A stretch of 64,000 bases of DNA, taken from NCBI GenBank assembly GCA_946803715.1, contig CAMPET010000033.1:342173-406172 (forward strand), read 5' to 3'. Source of the DNA: Beroe ovata (taxonomy: Eukaryota > Ctenophora > Nuda > Beroida > Beroidae). Within the stretch, counting starts at the first letter, position 1. Every line of letters starts with the position of its first letter. This document shows positions 1-13,033 of this stretch, one piece after another. A model generated the notes under the pieces. It saw only the letters and a list, made by a program, of their open reading frames with translations, ran no database searches and was not told the origin of the DNA. The position numbers and the translations under genes are program-made.

Positions 1-3000
1 ATATTTGCAGGTACGAAGCTACATGATGTTGATCGGACCGTGTGCAATGGAACCACCATCAACTCACACATATGTGCGGTGTGGGTGTGTGTGAAATATT
101 AGTGTGAGCCGTGTTCCACAGTGAGTCAGGTTACATGAAGAGTCCATGAGATCCCAGGATAGTGCTCTAATAGTGAGAAAGGGGGGAGGCGTCAGAGATC
201 TTGATACATATCCATTACCACCAGATATAACACACAATCTAAAAAAAAATGGGTATCTGCATGTTCCATATCATTTACCAGTTACATTTTGTGACTCGAA
301 AATATAGAAAATGAAAATAGCTCGCTGAGCTGCGATTTCATCGCCTATCTCCGGGAACCAGGTTGTCCAACAAGCATTGCTTGGGTATCTGGCGTCAAAG
401 GGGGAGACTCTGCCGTATACAAGGTGGGAGATAAATCCGTTATGTTTGTAAAGTGTCATAACTTATTTCCAGGGATATTTGATGACGATTCGGTCAGGCA
501 ATACAGTTGACATTGACTGCGCCCTAAACTGCTAGTTATTAGTTCGGGATATAATCATTACTCAATAGTGAATCAGAAACACTTACAATGCGAGTAAATT
601 TCGTCTCGAGAAACACTCAAGTCTACAATGAGATACGCCAAATGTATGAAGCCAACCAAAATAGGTCCGGAATAATATAGGCATCTCCTGACTTTATATC
701 GACTATAACTGCGCACAAATAGACTTTTCGTGTCAATCGCAATAACTGACAATCCATGGTCTGCATTTGAAAAAGAGTCGGTATCTGCACCTGTCAACAA
801 ATGCCGCTACGGTAGTCAGTATCATATACGGTACTTCATTTCACCCAATTTCAACAGCTATATCTCTTCCCTATACGTTGTAGAAGTGAGAATTCCTACC
901 ATTACTTCCTGACAGCTTCATACTGTATCACCACTCTACACCACCCTACACAGAACATAATATCACAAACACAATCCTAAACAGAGCATAATATCCTACT
1001 TTCCTCTGTGGCTAGGGTGTGGCCAGGTTGTGGCCAGGTCGTTAAATAAGCTATACAGACGGACAACAACCTAGGGACATTGAATCTATGTAACAATTAA
1101 CAAGAGATGTTACAAACATATGAAAAACTCTTCCAGTCAACCACAACATTCCGTTTGTTTCGTTTTCTATGTTTTTACAGAGATTGAGATGCGAGATTAA
1201 CAAGCATGATCCGACTGCAATAGCTTCATCTCTCTGGGGTAGGTAATAGAATAGATCAATCACGCAGTCCGCAGCAGGAACTTTGGTTGTCTTTTGAGGT
1301 ATGCACTTGGCACAGTATATATGCACATTGCACCATACGCGCCCTAGCATTGGGACTTTGTATTACGTACTCAACAGCTCATCAAGTTTTATCGGTCGTT
1401 ACAATTATTGCTCATACCGTAATTGATCGAAGTGTCAAGACCGTAAATTATATTTTCCCTGATCTACTCGTTCCAACACCTACTCCTCTTTCTCATACGG
1501 TATGTGCAACTTTACCAGTAATACCAAATGCAAAGAATGTTTCAAAAAGAAATTTAGCGTTAGTCACGGACTTCTGGTCCAATAGTTTGTCTGCAATAAT
1601 TCGACGGGGAATATTGTCTCTTTTTGTCATGGTGTAGCATCTGTAGATGGGTGTGTGTGTATGTGTGAGTGTGTGTGTGTGTGGGGGTGNTGTACTGTGT
1701 GTGTGCTGTGTGTGTGTACTGTGTGTGTGCTGTGTGTGTCCGGTAGGAAGAGTGGATGATATGATAGGGTCTTTGAATTCACCAAGTGGGATACTGGGAT
1801 GCTCAAAAAAGAAGCCGATTTTCAGCGAAGTGATAAGTACCATGTCTTCGACCTAAGTGAAATGTCGTTCAGAGAATTTTGCGTGGTGACTTGGTCGGGC
1901 TTCTTGGATACTGCCCAAAGAAGAACAGTTTTATCGATTCATCATCATGAAATAATGCTGTTTTGAAAATAAAGTTTTCCCCAGTTTGACGTGTATGTGA
2001 AAATATGTGAGACCACGCCCACAAATAGATGAGTGGAGCGCATTCATTTGACCAAGCGGTATCCAAGGGAATCCTTCGCAAAGTTATTGACACATATCAT
2101 GTGTTCACTGTTCACGTCACGTAACTATGATTGAAATGCAGGACAAGTTGAAGAGAGATATCTGTATAACACTGCAGTGTTTAACTCTGCATTGTGTGTC
2201 ATAATAAGGTGTCACACGTCTTGTGAACCCAACATGTGTGACCAATATCACAATATGTGACCAATGATATGTGACTAAACCCTAGCTAACTGCGATATGG
2301 TAGTAACTATTAGCAACCTAGGGTATGATACGGACTACAACAAGCAAAGCCAAACTTGTGAAAGCAAACCTACACAAATACCTATAATAATGATCGAATG
2401 ACGCCTATATGCAGCCTCGGCGACACAACCTTGTTGTTGCTCTGACAGTTGCAAGGGGTGTCAAGTTTTTGGTATTTGCGACATGAGATTATAGCTCATG
2501 TTTTGAGACCTCTTGCTGCTGGTGTCGATAATCGATATGCATGTTTACATGTGTGTCATATCTGGGAGCATGGCGACCTGTCACCTCAGCTGAGAGGAAT
2601 GTAGCATGGACTGCCGACTGGGTGACTCATAACTGTCACAAGAAGTCTCTGCGACAAGTGTGCTTGAGACAAATTCCTCGTCACAGAATTCCTTGTCATA
2701 GCTTCCTGCTTATGGCGAATTTTGGATGTCTTGGCAGGTACATACATAGTTGGCACAGGTATGCACAGGTATGTGACTATGCTCATTCGGGCATAGTTTG
2801 ACAGGTTTACTGGCCTCAATCTACAGCAGTCTCCCATAATAGTGTTCATGGTTGGTACATCACACTTGGATGGGTCAGTGTCTTATTAGTTTGTCTAGAT
2901 GACAACCCAATACCTATTATGTTAGTTAACGTTTTCCCATAGTCTAATTAATGCCATAGCTGCCGATAGGTGACATTCCAGCTGGGTTAGATCATATAGT

Positions 3001-4936
3001 TCGATGGGAAAAACTCTGGTCCGAGGGAAAATATAATGGAGACGTAAGGCTGAGGGGTTTTCTATCACAAGATAAGTTTGGAGTAGACAGCAATCCAGGC
3101 CGCAGCATTCTCCCCCTGATTGATCAAAGTCCCTGGATATGGTACAACAGCAGCAGTCTGTAGCAGGTATGACACTGCTGGGAGTGTGAATCACAAAGCT
3201 CTCATCGCCCAAATGTGTGGCTAAAATTTGAATATTCAAACCCTTTGAGTGGAAATATTGTTTTACCAGCTTGACCTCTTCAACAAATTGTGAAACTTCC
3301 AAAAAATACCATGTATTGTGTACATTGCATAATGTATATCCATGTATAGTGTATACCCACCACTTGCTCTTCGCAGGAAGGCCGAGGACTTTCTCCTCAT
3401 CTTGGCGAAAGCGCCACTCATTGCTGCGAGCTGCTGCTGTTGCTGTGGCAGCTATGCTTCTAGAGGGTTGTATAGGGCGGGGATAGTTCAGCAACAAAAA
3501 GGGCCGTCGAAAAACGAAGTATATGGAGGTCGGAGGATTTAGAAGTCTGGATTAATCTAGATCTGAATTAATGCAAATGAGAAATACTGCGCAATACTGA
3601 AATTCAGAAACAAACAAGTATCCGACAAAGAAACACGAGCAGCTGTCGTGAAAAAGGTGGTAAAACAAAGTTTACACTATAGTCGACTTACAAAATCTGT
3701 TGAAACATAAACTCTACTGGCAACAACAACAAACTCTGGTCCAAGTCGTGAAGCACCTATAAACATAGCGGCGACTATGCAGTTACGACAACTAAACTAA
3801 GAGTGTGGAATCCGGAGTCTGAGCAACTATAGAAGAAGCAATTACAATATTGCTAATTGCATTAGATACTATAGAGTAGGACCTAAGCAACAAAACCGTG
3901 TGTGTGTGCTGTCGCAAGGTTGCGCGAGCACATTTATATGCAAAAGTTAAACCCATCATATACTTCAAAGAGAAAATGTGATATGTTGTGCAAGTATACC
4001 GATATGAAGCTTTCGCTTATGTAAGTAAGTACTCCTTCAGAAAAACATTCAGCGCACAAAACACATATCACAGGATATATGGGTTCTTCATTATGTGGTA
4101 GGGTAGGTGAACTACTTCCGGCCACATATCCCCATACCATAGGTTAAAAACAGTATGATGTATGCATTTTCCCACATATCCAGAGGTTATTTCACAGTAC
4201 GCTGTGTATAAGTGTCATGACGTTCGTACATCAGAAAGACGCACACATGACGCACACATCACTAGGAAAGACGGCGTGGTAGCCACTGGGCTACACAGCG
4301 GGATTAACAAAAGTGGCAGATCGCAGCTCGCACCAGGAAAATGTCGGAGACACAACTCTCCACAATAATAATGCTATGTACGATGAGAAAACTGTAGGAA
4401 TGCAGAATTTTTATCAAAATCTAACATCGCGTTTTTAATTATATCCCAGGAATGCAGTCGGAAACAAATTTATAATTAGCGCTATTCCTCTCATAGATGA
4501 CCATGTTGATATTCTTAGTTAGTTCTCTTATTCCTACCTTCTATAGGCCCAAGGGAAAACAAGAAGGCGAAAATAACCCCAGAAAACAATTTGAAAAATC
4601 ACGAAAACCCAATTTCCTCTCCACGAGCAAGCGCGGACATAACATACCGACATTCTCCATGGAAAGTATGATAATTCGTAGTGGGATGAATGAAGAACGG
4701 GGAATCTGTTGCAGGACTATGCGTTGTGGCATATTATATCCGAGAGAAGTTCAAATTATACCTCCCATAATACTGTCATCACGCGCAGCAGCGGCCGTAT
4801 AATATATGTTTTGGGTTTTTCATATTATTATACGGAGCCACGTCTTGCATTATAACATTTCCGATTAGGAATACAGTCAACCGCAGAAATCAGAAGTCCT
4901 AGAAGTGCCTAACTCGTGTGTGTTTTATCATGTTTA
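1..4936. other. gene-poor stretch, no supported gene
   Basis: I see no exon series with joinable splice sites here. The longest open frame is about 190 codons on the minus strand (2922-3497). It has no ATG at its 5' end and no recognisable domain, and a frame of that length is not improbable by chance in 64 kb. A TG-rich microsatellite with an assembly N lies at 1645-1740. The sequence is otherwise AT-rich and unstructured. Confidence 0.6.
1645..1740. repeat. TG microsatellite with assembly N
   Basis: Runs of TG interrupted by GTACTG/GTGCTG steps, with an N at 1690. The N inside a simple repeat marks an uncertain repeat length. Confidence 0.9.
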
Positions 4937-6209
4937 TCATATTAAACTGACAGTGACATCTCGCTTTGTAGGATAGTCAAAATAATTTATTTCTACATGT
5001 ATGTTGAGAATATATCTTGGCAACAGAAGTTCTACCCATTCTAAGGCTGCAAAACAAAGACCGACTAAACCATCGATCTCCAATTTCAAACCATCGATCA
5101 CCAATTTCCAACCATCGATCACCAATTTCCAACCATCGATGATCAATCATCGTATATTTGACGAACAACATCACAGTTATAGTATAGGTTACCACACATT
5201 AACTCACCTCTGTTTCGTCTGGCAGGTGACCGATGATCAGGACTCTCCTCACAATCCACTTCTCCCCCCGTCATATGATGTGACAATTCCACCCCCTCAT
5301 CATTCCCAGCTACTCGAGCAGTAGTCCCGAGTAGTCCCGAGTCTGTAGTCCCGTTTATCATCCTGTGATCGGGACTACCCAACATGGTACGGGGAGGGTG
5401 GTGGTGGTGGTGGTTTGTGCTGGACCCGTTAACACCAGTCTGATCATGGTCGGTACCTGACATATCATGCATTCCGTGAGATTGGACAAAGTTAACAATT
5501 AACATGGTTATGGGATAGATCAACTGTCACTTCGAACTGTCACTTCTCATCTCTAAACCAAAATCCTTAGCAGATTTCAAAAATTCATTCTTCAATGATC
5601 GTGAGTCGTGACTAACCATTCTGGCCCCCGTGATGGGCAGCTCCTGCTACAGTATTGTTGTCGGGGCTCAGTGATGTGGCTGGTGGCGCGGCGGCTGTCC
5701 GTGTGGTGGAGGTGGCAGCGGCGGCAACACTCCTCAACTCAGCATTCTGGCGGCGTAACTCTGTTACCTCCGTGGACAGAGCCTCCTTTTCCCGCTTTAA
5801 CTTGTCTATCTCCTGTGATGAGGTGTTATGGAATGGTTAGTGCAGGTATAGCGATGGGGAAAACAACGAATAGAATTCATGATAACTTGAATGAATCGTG
5901 ATTCACGGATTCCAGTTTTACACGACTCTAACATATCAAACGACTCAAAATGCAGATAAGGGAAGAAACAACGGTCATCACGCAACACAAAGTACTATAT
6001 CAAGAGCATCGTGCTTACTGCTCATATACCTTCCTGGCAGTATCGAGTAGCGAGAGTGCCTGCTTGATCTTATTCCCACTCTCGGCTGCCAGGGCGTTCT
6101 TCTCCTCTTCACACCGCTCCAGCTGGGACTGCAGCGCTTGGAGCTTGTACGACAAATCGGACTTTTGTCGTTCTAGTCGGAGTTGTTGGAGCTTGTCAGC
6201 TGTCGACAT
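4937..6209 (-). CDS. small coiled-coil protein, four exons, unknown function
   Basis: The model uses exons 6030-6209, 5617-5812, 5208-5456 and 4937-5046 on the minus strand. Phases 0, 1 and 1 join, and the total is 735 nt, giving 244 residues. It starts at ATG 6209 (MSTADKLQQLRLE). Residues 1 to about 90 are a continuous charged coiled coil with heptad leucines that crosses the first splice junction (DTARK/EIDKLKRE). Then comes an Ala/Thr/Pro-rich linker, a low-complexity segment with five consecutive histidines, and an acidic stretch. The last exon has a strong pyrimidine-tract acceptor and keeps frame to a stop, but its sequence has no family signature, so it is the least certain part. I do not recognise the family. 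The coiled coil suggests dimerisation or scaffolding, which is inference only. A 21-bp minisatellite sits in the last intron. Confidence 0.5.
5067..5140. repeat. 21-bp minisatellite in the last intron of the coiled-coil gene
   Basis: About three and a half copies of a unit beginning AACCATCGATCACCAATTT, with one or two substitutions between copies. The unit length is a multiple of three, so it also produces an open but meaningless 7-residue repeat. Confidence 0.85.
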
Positions 6210-7842
6210 AATGGACCAAGCCAGGTCTTTATAAGAGGGGAGGTCTCAGACACGCGTGTGTGTGTGTGAGGGACTGCCTCACATCATCAACATGTTTACC
6301 CTATACAGTGTATGGAATGTGTGGTTATTGTGGTTAAACCGGGTCATTTCATAGAATACAAGTCAGATGAAAGGGAGATAAGAGAATAGCGTGAGTGAGA
6401 AAATGAGTGATTTCAAAGAAAGGGGTTTATTGATGATGACCCATTATAGTATGAAGCTGCATGTGTACATGGCATTGTCATTTATCTTCATCATGAGTAT
6501 GTCAGTGCTCTCTATCATGAGTATGTCAGGTTAGAGCTGAATGAAGTGAGTGATCATAATGGAAGCCGGTGTTGGGGGCAGCCATGTAGATTGGATATAG
6601 ACCGTGTCTGCCTTCCGCTTACCGTAATAAGCTCGAGGAGTTTATCTCGTGGATACTTATTAAGTTTACTTATTATTAAGTTTACTTCAAGCCTAAAACA
6701 GCTCACATGATTCGAGAGGTTTTGACCGCTTTACAACAACTTTATAGTTGTTGTAAACTGCTGTTAATTGCTAGAGTACAATCTGTATAGCACGCCATAA
6801 CCATCAGAGACGAGAAACTGTCATGAGGGCGTGGCACCCTCATCAACTGTCAATGACAACAATCAACATATTACCTATCATTTGACACAAATTCCGCAGA
6901 TCACATCCAAATAGACTGAGAATAGATTCGCAAATAGACGGGTAATGTCAATAACGAAGCAAATATCTCCGCCTATATAGTTACTACTCTAAACTAAATA
7001 CCAGTAGGGAAAAGCGCCATATGAAACAGATGGGAATTGAAATTGATGAGAAAGATACTGGAAGTCCTACGTAATGTACGGAAAAGATAATACCACATGG
7101 TTATGTCGCTAGTCACTCCTTCATACACGTAGTCAGCCTTCTTAAGCTACCATTTCTCCAGTCTGTAAAGTCATTGTTACACCAGATCAACTCTGTTTGT
7201 ATACGTAGTTACACATCATACGCTGTATGTGTTTGAGTGTTTCTGTCTGTACTCTGTGCGTGTGTATCCGTGTGTGTGTCCGTGTGTGTGTTTCTGTGAG
7301 TGGCTGAGGGGTTCGTTCCTCTGAGAAATTGCAATGATGAGTCTTTCAAGAGGCGCTAAATAGACAGTGTTTTCTAGAAAAGATGCATATTATCAATGGA
7401 GGCGTAGTTATTAGCCTCGTTTCTTGGCTAGAGTAGTTCACAAGGAGTCAAGTTTTTCTCTGATCTACTCTCTGATCTACTCTTGTACATTGTACCTAGA
7501 CGAATTATGGCAATGATAACGCATACAATCTCCGCGGATGGCAATACAGCTTCTCAAGATCTGAGATCGCACGGAAAATGCAAACCGCAATCATGAAAAT
7601 GTTGAATATGTAGAATAACAATTGCAATTGTGCTACGCATTGTTGAAAACTGGCTAGTGGTGGAACTAACGAAAACAGTCCGAGTCAAAACAATAGTTTG
7701 ACGTCGCGTGGTATGCGCTGGAATTTGTACATGAAAAACGGCTCTGATCTCAAGCCACCTGGTGTCTTGACAAAACTAGCATGAGTCCAGAGTTATTGTT
7801 ATTAACGAATAACGACATAAGTGTATTGCGAAATCTCGGAAA

Positions 7843-7970
7843 CATCGAATAAATGCTACCATGTTTTTGGCAAAACAAACACACTGACAAATGCCAGTAA
7901 ACTAGGATCATTGAATAAATGCACTAAGTTTTTGACAAAACAAGCACACTGACACATGACAGTCTAGGAT
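7843..7970. repeat. diverged two-copy tandem repeat, about 66 bp per unit
   Basis: The first unit runs from CATCGAATAAATGC to CTAGGAT (7843-7908). The second, from CATTGAATAAATGC to CTAGGAT (7909-7970), follows immediately with scattered substitutions and a small deletion. Confidence 0.85.
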
Positions 7971-8860
7971 CTTCCGAGATCAAGATACGGTGTTGAAATG
8001 AGAATTGCTTGGGGTGTGGTAGCAATTGTTCAGAGCTCTGATGGGTATCTTGTGAGTTGAATGGAAGTCAACGTAAGAACGTGGTAGTTACACACAAGTA
8101 CTGCACAAAACAGTGTGGAACACAGGCACATAATGAGAGTGTATTGTTCTTGGCAAGCTGCCAGAGATCATGCTGAGACACAATGTGGAACGGGTTGTGG
8201 TAATTGGGTGAATTACAGGGCGAAGGGATGGGTTTTCGTCAGAAATAGTAAACTCGATTACCGTGCAATTTCATGGCAATTGTATTGAAATGATCGTAGA
8301 TAGCGATGTTTTTGAGGTATAATATAGAGTAAAAACCGAAAAGACGGTAGGAATCTTGATTCATTCTTCACGTAACCAACAAATTCCAACTTTGAATAAT
8401 TCAAACTACAACTAATAATGTTGCATTACAAAACAAGAATTTTCATCATGCATCTAACGTGAGCGAACAATTGTTTTTTACGAAGAACAAATCGTTGGTC
8501 GTAACATAAATATCAGTTATGAAAATTTTACATCACTTGAAATAAGCTGGGGATCGGACCAAAGATACACTAAACGATTGGTAACATTCCCTGCCAATCG
8601 TGCAATGCAGGGAAAAGCGCAAAGAAAGGAGTATAGATACTGAGATAAACTGGCGAATTTTATGAAGGAGCAGCGAAGAAATGAAGCGAGAAGGCCCTCG
8701 TATGAATTGATAATGCCACTGATAGCACTGGGTGAACGATACTCACGTGGCTAACGAGATATATTCCATATCAGTACGTGATCATACGTGCTACAACACA
8801 GCTACAATGCCTATTATCATTGCAACAGTTTGTACTATAATACCAGCTCTGAAATGCCAC

Positions 8861-8895
8861 CACACACACACACACACCACACACACACACAAACC
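8861..8895. repeat. CA microsatellite
   Basis: Imperfect (CA)n run. Confidence 0.9.
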
Positions 8896-8997
8896 ACACA
8901 TTCTTAGTTTGTGGTTCAATGCTTGTTGGTGGCGCGCGCATATTTCATCAACCACACGTGCAAGTACCATGACATTCCCACTGAATTTACAACTTGT

Positions 8998-9118
8998 CAC
9001 GTGTCCATGGCAACACGTGACCATGGCAACACGTGACCATGGCAACACGTGACCATGGCAACACGTGACCATGGCAACACGTGACCATGGCAACACGTGT
9101 CCATGGCAACACGTGACT
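8998..9118. repeat. 16-bp minisatellite with X-box and E-box motifs
   Basis: Seven full units and a partial one of CACGTGACCATGGCAA, at 8998, 9014, 9030, 9046, 9062, 9078, 9094 and 9110. The first and seventh units carry CACGTGTCC instead of CACGTGACC. Each unit contains the palindromic E-box CACGTG. Unit joins contain GTGACC-AT-GGCAAC, which matches the RFX X-box pattern GTNRCC(N0-3)RGYAAC. Whether proteins bind here is not shown by the sequence. Confidence 0.9.
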
Positions 9119-10558
9119 AGGTGGTTGTAGGAGGATACCTGATCGGAACAATGCATACTTACAGCTGAATTGTGGGATGTGATATATTCAGATTTCTGAG
9201 ATATTTTAAATTCTTCAAAAAGTTTTGTGAAACACGTTTGTTCTTGTTGTTGGCTGTTGCGCTATACGTGGATCATCACCCATGGCTGTCTAGACGTCTA
9301 GTGTCTACGTGTTTCGCGACAGGGCATATCAACTGCAGTAAGCTAGTCAGTAGTGTAAGTCACGACCACTGTTTTTATTGCGAATGGTCTTGCTCCTATT
9401 CGATCAGCTGTCAGCTGTGCAGCCAACGATTTGTGAGACTGAACAGTCGACTTCAGATCATCAATATGTGTATACTGTATGTCTTTCAGAGTAGAAGGCA
9501 CTACTACTGTCGGTGACAGGAAAAAACAGCAATAATTGCTGGGAATTGCTAACGATTTGAAGCGGATTTGGAAGATAAGATGCTGGAAGAATTACACCCA
9601 TTCTCATTGCTCAATGCTGCTCTCTCCTTCATTATCATATTGCTGGATCAGTTCTAGCAATACAGGGTCAATAGAATGAGCAATCCTCTGCCATTATGAA
9701 TTCTTATCATGAATAATTGATAAGTAAAATCACTGAACTTGACTACCAATACTACAAGTATGCTGGATCTAAATGAAATATTCAGCACTACTACTACTAC
9801 TACAGTACATTACTTAGAAGATGACTTATCCGAGTAACTAGAAGGCGAGTAGAGAGGGGGTAAATGATCATTTCGAATCGGGGAAGAGGAAAATATCCCA
9901 CTAACAAAAAGGGGAAGTTCCACAAAATAATGATCATTTTATCGCTAAAATGATCGCTCCTCATTCTATTTAGTCATATTATATGACTCATATGATCGTT
10001 AAATGGCGAGAATTACTATATCCATCAGAGCAACGAAGTGAATTTATGATCATATATGGGATTTGTAGCTAATTTGAATCTGACAATCCAATAACATATT
10101 ATTCGTGTGAATATTTGATTCTAAATTTGACTGATATTCAACATATTTTCTGATGATCATTTGTTCCGAACTGTGTGATCGTGATTCATCGGTCATGTGA
10201 CACTTTTGCTTACAATCAAAACAAATGTCATGTGATTATTTTAATTCGAGCCTTGTACAGGTTCAGGATTGAAAATTGGAGAGAAAAGAGAAAGAGAGAA
10301 GGGTCAAATTTACCAACTGAACAAATATCTGGCCAAGCAAATCGAATAACTACAAATGAAGGAAATGATCTTGTGCAGCAGCAAATGCATTGTGCAGTAT
10401 AGACCAAGGAATGCCGTTTTATTCATAAGTCAATTTACCAGCATCGGTATACATGAAACTATACGACACTGTTTAACCCTGAAAAGAGCAGTTTACCAAG
10501 GAGTTCATTCAATCAGATATAATACTCTCCACTGGTCGTGAGTCCACTCAAGATACGA

Positions 10559-10640
10559 GATACACACACACACACNACACTCACACATACATACACACAC
10601 ATACACACACACATACACACACTCACACACACACATACAC
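10559..10640. repeat. CA microsatellite with assembly N at 10576
   Basis: Imperfect (CA)n with CATACACA interruptions. Confidence 0.9.
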
Positions 10641-11198
10641 ACATGCCTATTGGTATACGAGAGGATCAGCCTTGTGCATTCCTCCACCAAACCAATTCAA
10701 GAGAATGCGGAGAATGAATGGGGACACCAGCTAGTAGTGAATGGGGGACGTCCCCTGGGTAAATACAGGGAGGAATTTGCTAGAATTGTGGGAGTTGGAC
10801 ATAGGGGCCAGGGGGTATGGAATTCGAATATGTGGAGAATCTCGCTATGAATGATTTGACACAAATGTCCGATGAACATTGTCAATGAGAGACAACAGAG
10901 CAGACGTTCATAATCATGACTGTCCAGACTTCATATTATGCAACAAGCACACATGATTCATGTTATCCCTTTGATAACAAACATGAAATATTTTGCCTAT
11001 CCAGCAGTTTATTCCTAGTCAAACAAACATTTCTGAATCCATTATACCCAGCATATATAAGATTGAAAATGAACCAAACGGTTGCATGATACGATAATCG
11101 ATCGAATTCCATTTGATTTTTCCATTCGAAATTTTACAAGCTGAACTCTACAAAGTCATGCAAGTCCTAATCACGGAATATCACACAACTACAGGTTA

Positions 11199-11633
11199 TC
11201 ACCCGTCCACCAGTGATTCTGTCATATTGCTACTGGATTCTCTGATCTGCCCCATTCTAGAAACATCTCCACCACCCCCCTCCCCCTCTTTCAATGTCGT
11301 CCTCTCCCCTTCAGTTGATGTAGTAGCATCCACATCATACCACATCTTAGGCTGAGTGAAGAAGAACTCCGCAAGCCATTCTCCCAGTATGTCAATCACA
11401 TCAAGTGCTCTCTGTCCACTGGCCTGAGTGACGTGGAGGAACAATTTGGGGAGTGATTTCCGTTTAGCAACCACCGTCCCTTCCCCTCCTCTCCTGGTGG
11501 CAGTGGTGTTGCCGAATGTGAAGGTGTTACCGGGGTTGTCAGGGTCTGGTGTCAAGAGAGGACCACCGACACCGCGGTCCCTGGTGCTACCGTAGTTCAT
11601 CATGTTGTCAATCTTCCTCATTGTACTCTGCAT
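11199..11633 (-). CDS. intronless ORF with weak FAM177-like core
   Basis: One uninterrupted 144-codon frame from an ATG at 11633 to a stop. The N-terminal third is Gly/Thr-rich. Residues about 60-95 form a hydrophobic helical core (RALDVIDILGEWLAEFFF, then TQPKMWYDVD). Its pattern resembles the FAM177 core, where a Leu/Phe-Gly-Glu helix is followed by a Pro-Lys-aromatic step. The tail is acidic and Ser/Gly-rich. FAM177 proteins are small metazoan proteins of poorly known function, mostly with multi-exon genes, so an intronless copy could be a retrocopy. Family assignment is tentative and rests on pattern only. Two near-identical CCAATGAG segments lie about 400 bp upstream. Confidence 0.45.
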   Translation of the reverse strand: MQSTMRKIDNMMNYGSTRDRGVGGPLLTPDPDNPGNTFTFGNTTATRRGGEGTVVAKRKSLPKLFLHVTQASGQRALDVIDILGEWLAEFFFTQPKMWYDVDATTSTEGERTTLKEGEGGGGDVSRMGQIRESSSNMTESLVDG

Positions 11634-12910
11634 GATATCTTCTCATGAGCTGTTATAGCACCGAGTAGAACTACTTCAAACACTACTCAAGCTCGAAGCA
11701 CGGCAGTGACGGTTACTCCCTCTCTCTTTGTGAGTTGATTGGTTGTGACTCCACAATGTAGAGTTACTGGTCGAGGACGTTGAACTGGATGGAGCCCAAG
11801 AGCGAGTGTACGTCTGTCAACTTTTCCGTCACGAGAAGCAAAAACAAGGAATGGGGGCCACGCAAGAGGCTGTGTATTTAATCTCACGGAATGACTATGA
11901 GCTCTTCAGCTCTAAGTTGTTAACTAATGTAAACCGTGTGACTCAAGTGCTGGATCAGAGCTTTACATTATGTTAGTCGTGATTGTGTATATAATGGTAC
12001 TAGCACAAAACTACAATGATGATACGGTCACTGTCCAATGAGGAACGAGTATTGAGACGTTGACCAATGAGAATCGAGTATTCGGTCACATGGGGAGGTG
12101 TGTCTGCGACAGGTGACTCTTGTGAAGGTGGGGTCTGAAAACTTCAGTACAATGCGATTATACAACCCAAGTGGAGCTTATGCTCTATTATTTGTGAGAG
12201 TTTTTATTGAGGAAACAATCCAAATTCCAGATCTTTTGTGACGAAAAGTTGCGTTGTTCCAAAACATAATGATTACTTGCCTGGCGACGCTAGGCCAAGC
12301 TAACGCTAGCCGCCAAGCGGCCAGCGCCAGCGCAATGAAATTCTCGACAGGGGCTATCATCGACAGCCAAATGATTACTTTCGTCGACATATAGTACAGA
12401 TCCACGGCAACAACGTTAGCGGGCAAGGAAAGGGGATACCAAATTATCTGGGTGATCAATCTGAGAAACTAATAAAAAAAACTTTAGCTAAAAGAGAAAA
12501 CTTTAGCTGATGACCAAGTAAAATGTCATCAAAACCAAGGGGAGACAGACCTAATTCCCATCGTCTGCCCCTACGAGAAAGATGAGCTGCCAATCATTTG
12601 GTATAGTAGCTGTTATAGAAAGCCCTAAATGACGACGCTCCGTCATCATACTGCGCGATGCCGTCTATTTTCGAATAATCGCATTTTAGGGGGGGCTGTG
12701 TGTTTGTCTGCAGTAACGGTACAGACAGTAGATCATCAAAGTGCCGCGATCTCAGATCTTTACTCCGGCTGCAGATAAAAATACCCAGTGTCAGACTGCC
12801 TGAACTAGTAATTTGTATCTATTTCTAGTCAAAATAATTATTTTCTGGCTTAAGTCCAACTTATTGTTGGTAAACAAGTAGTATAGGCTGATTACATAGC
12901 TTTCTACAAA

Positions 12911-13033
12911 ATGAAATCGAATTCGAGCAAAAATAAATTGGTAGTGTCTAGACGAAGAAATGAGTTAGAAAGAAGGAAAGCTGCTTATTCTAAGAAGAAG
13001 AATTCAAAAGGCGATTTCAACAATGCGGCATAA
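12911..13033 (+). CDS. putative 40-codon basic small ORF
   Basis: ATG with A at -3, then 40 codons to TAA. The product is very rich in Lys, Arg, Ser and Asn (begins MKSNSSKNKLVVSRRRNELE). No family is recognised. It could be a genuine microprotein, an exon, the N-terminus of a decayed mobile element, or chance. Confidence 0.15.
   Translation: MKSNSSKNKLVVSRRRNELERRKAAYSKKKNSKGDFNNAA

Larger units (their letters stand above)
6210..11198. other. intergenic, no supported gene
   Basis: No open frame shows a domain or joinable exons. It contains the start-proximal region of the minus-strand coiled-coil gene, a diverged 66-bp tandem duplication (7843-7970), CA repeats (about 8861-8895 and 10559-10640) and a 16-bp X-box/E-box minisatellite (8998-9118), each listed separately. 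Confidence 0.6.

Noticed and set aside
2922-3497. 191-codon minus-strand open frame
   Set aside because: No ATG at its 5' end, no domain, Cys/Ser-rich low complexity; such a length is possible by chance in 64 kb.
3342-3542. Plus-strand Cys-rich frame (CCCCCG) near 3420-3460
   Set aside because: Arises from a GCTGCT trinucleotide run; no start or splice context supports a gene.
8791-9156. 121-codon minus-strand frame through the 16-bp minisatellite
   Set aside because: The frame is created by the tandem repeat and a CA microsatellite.
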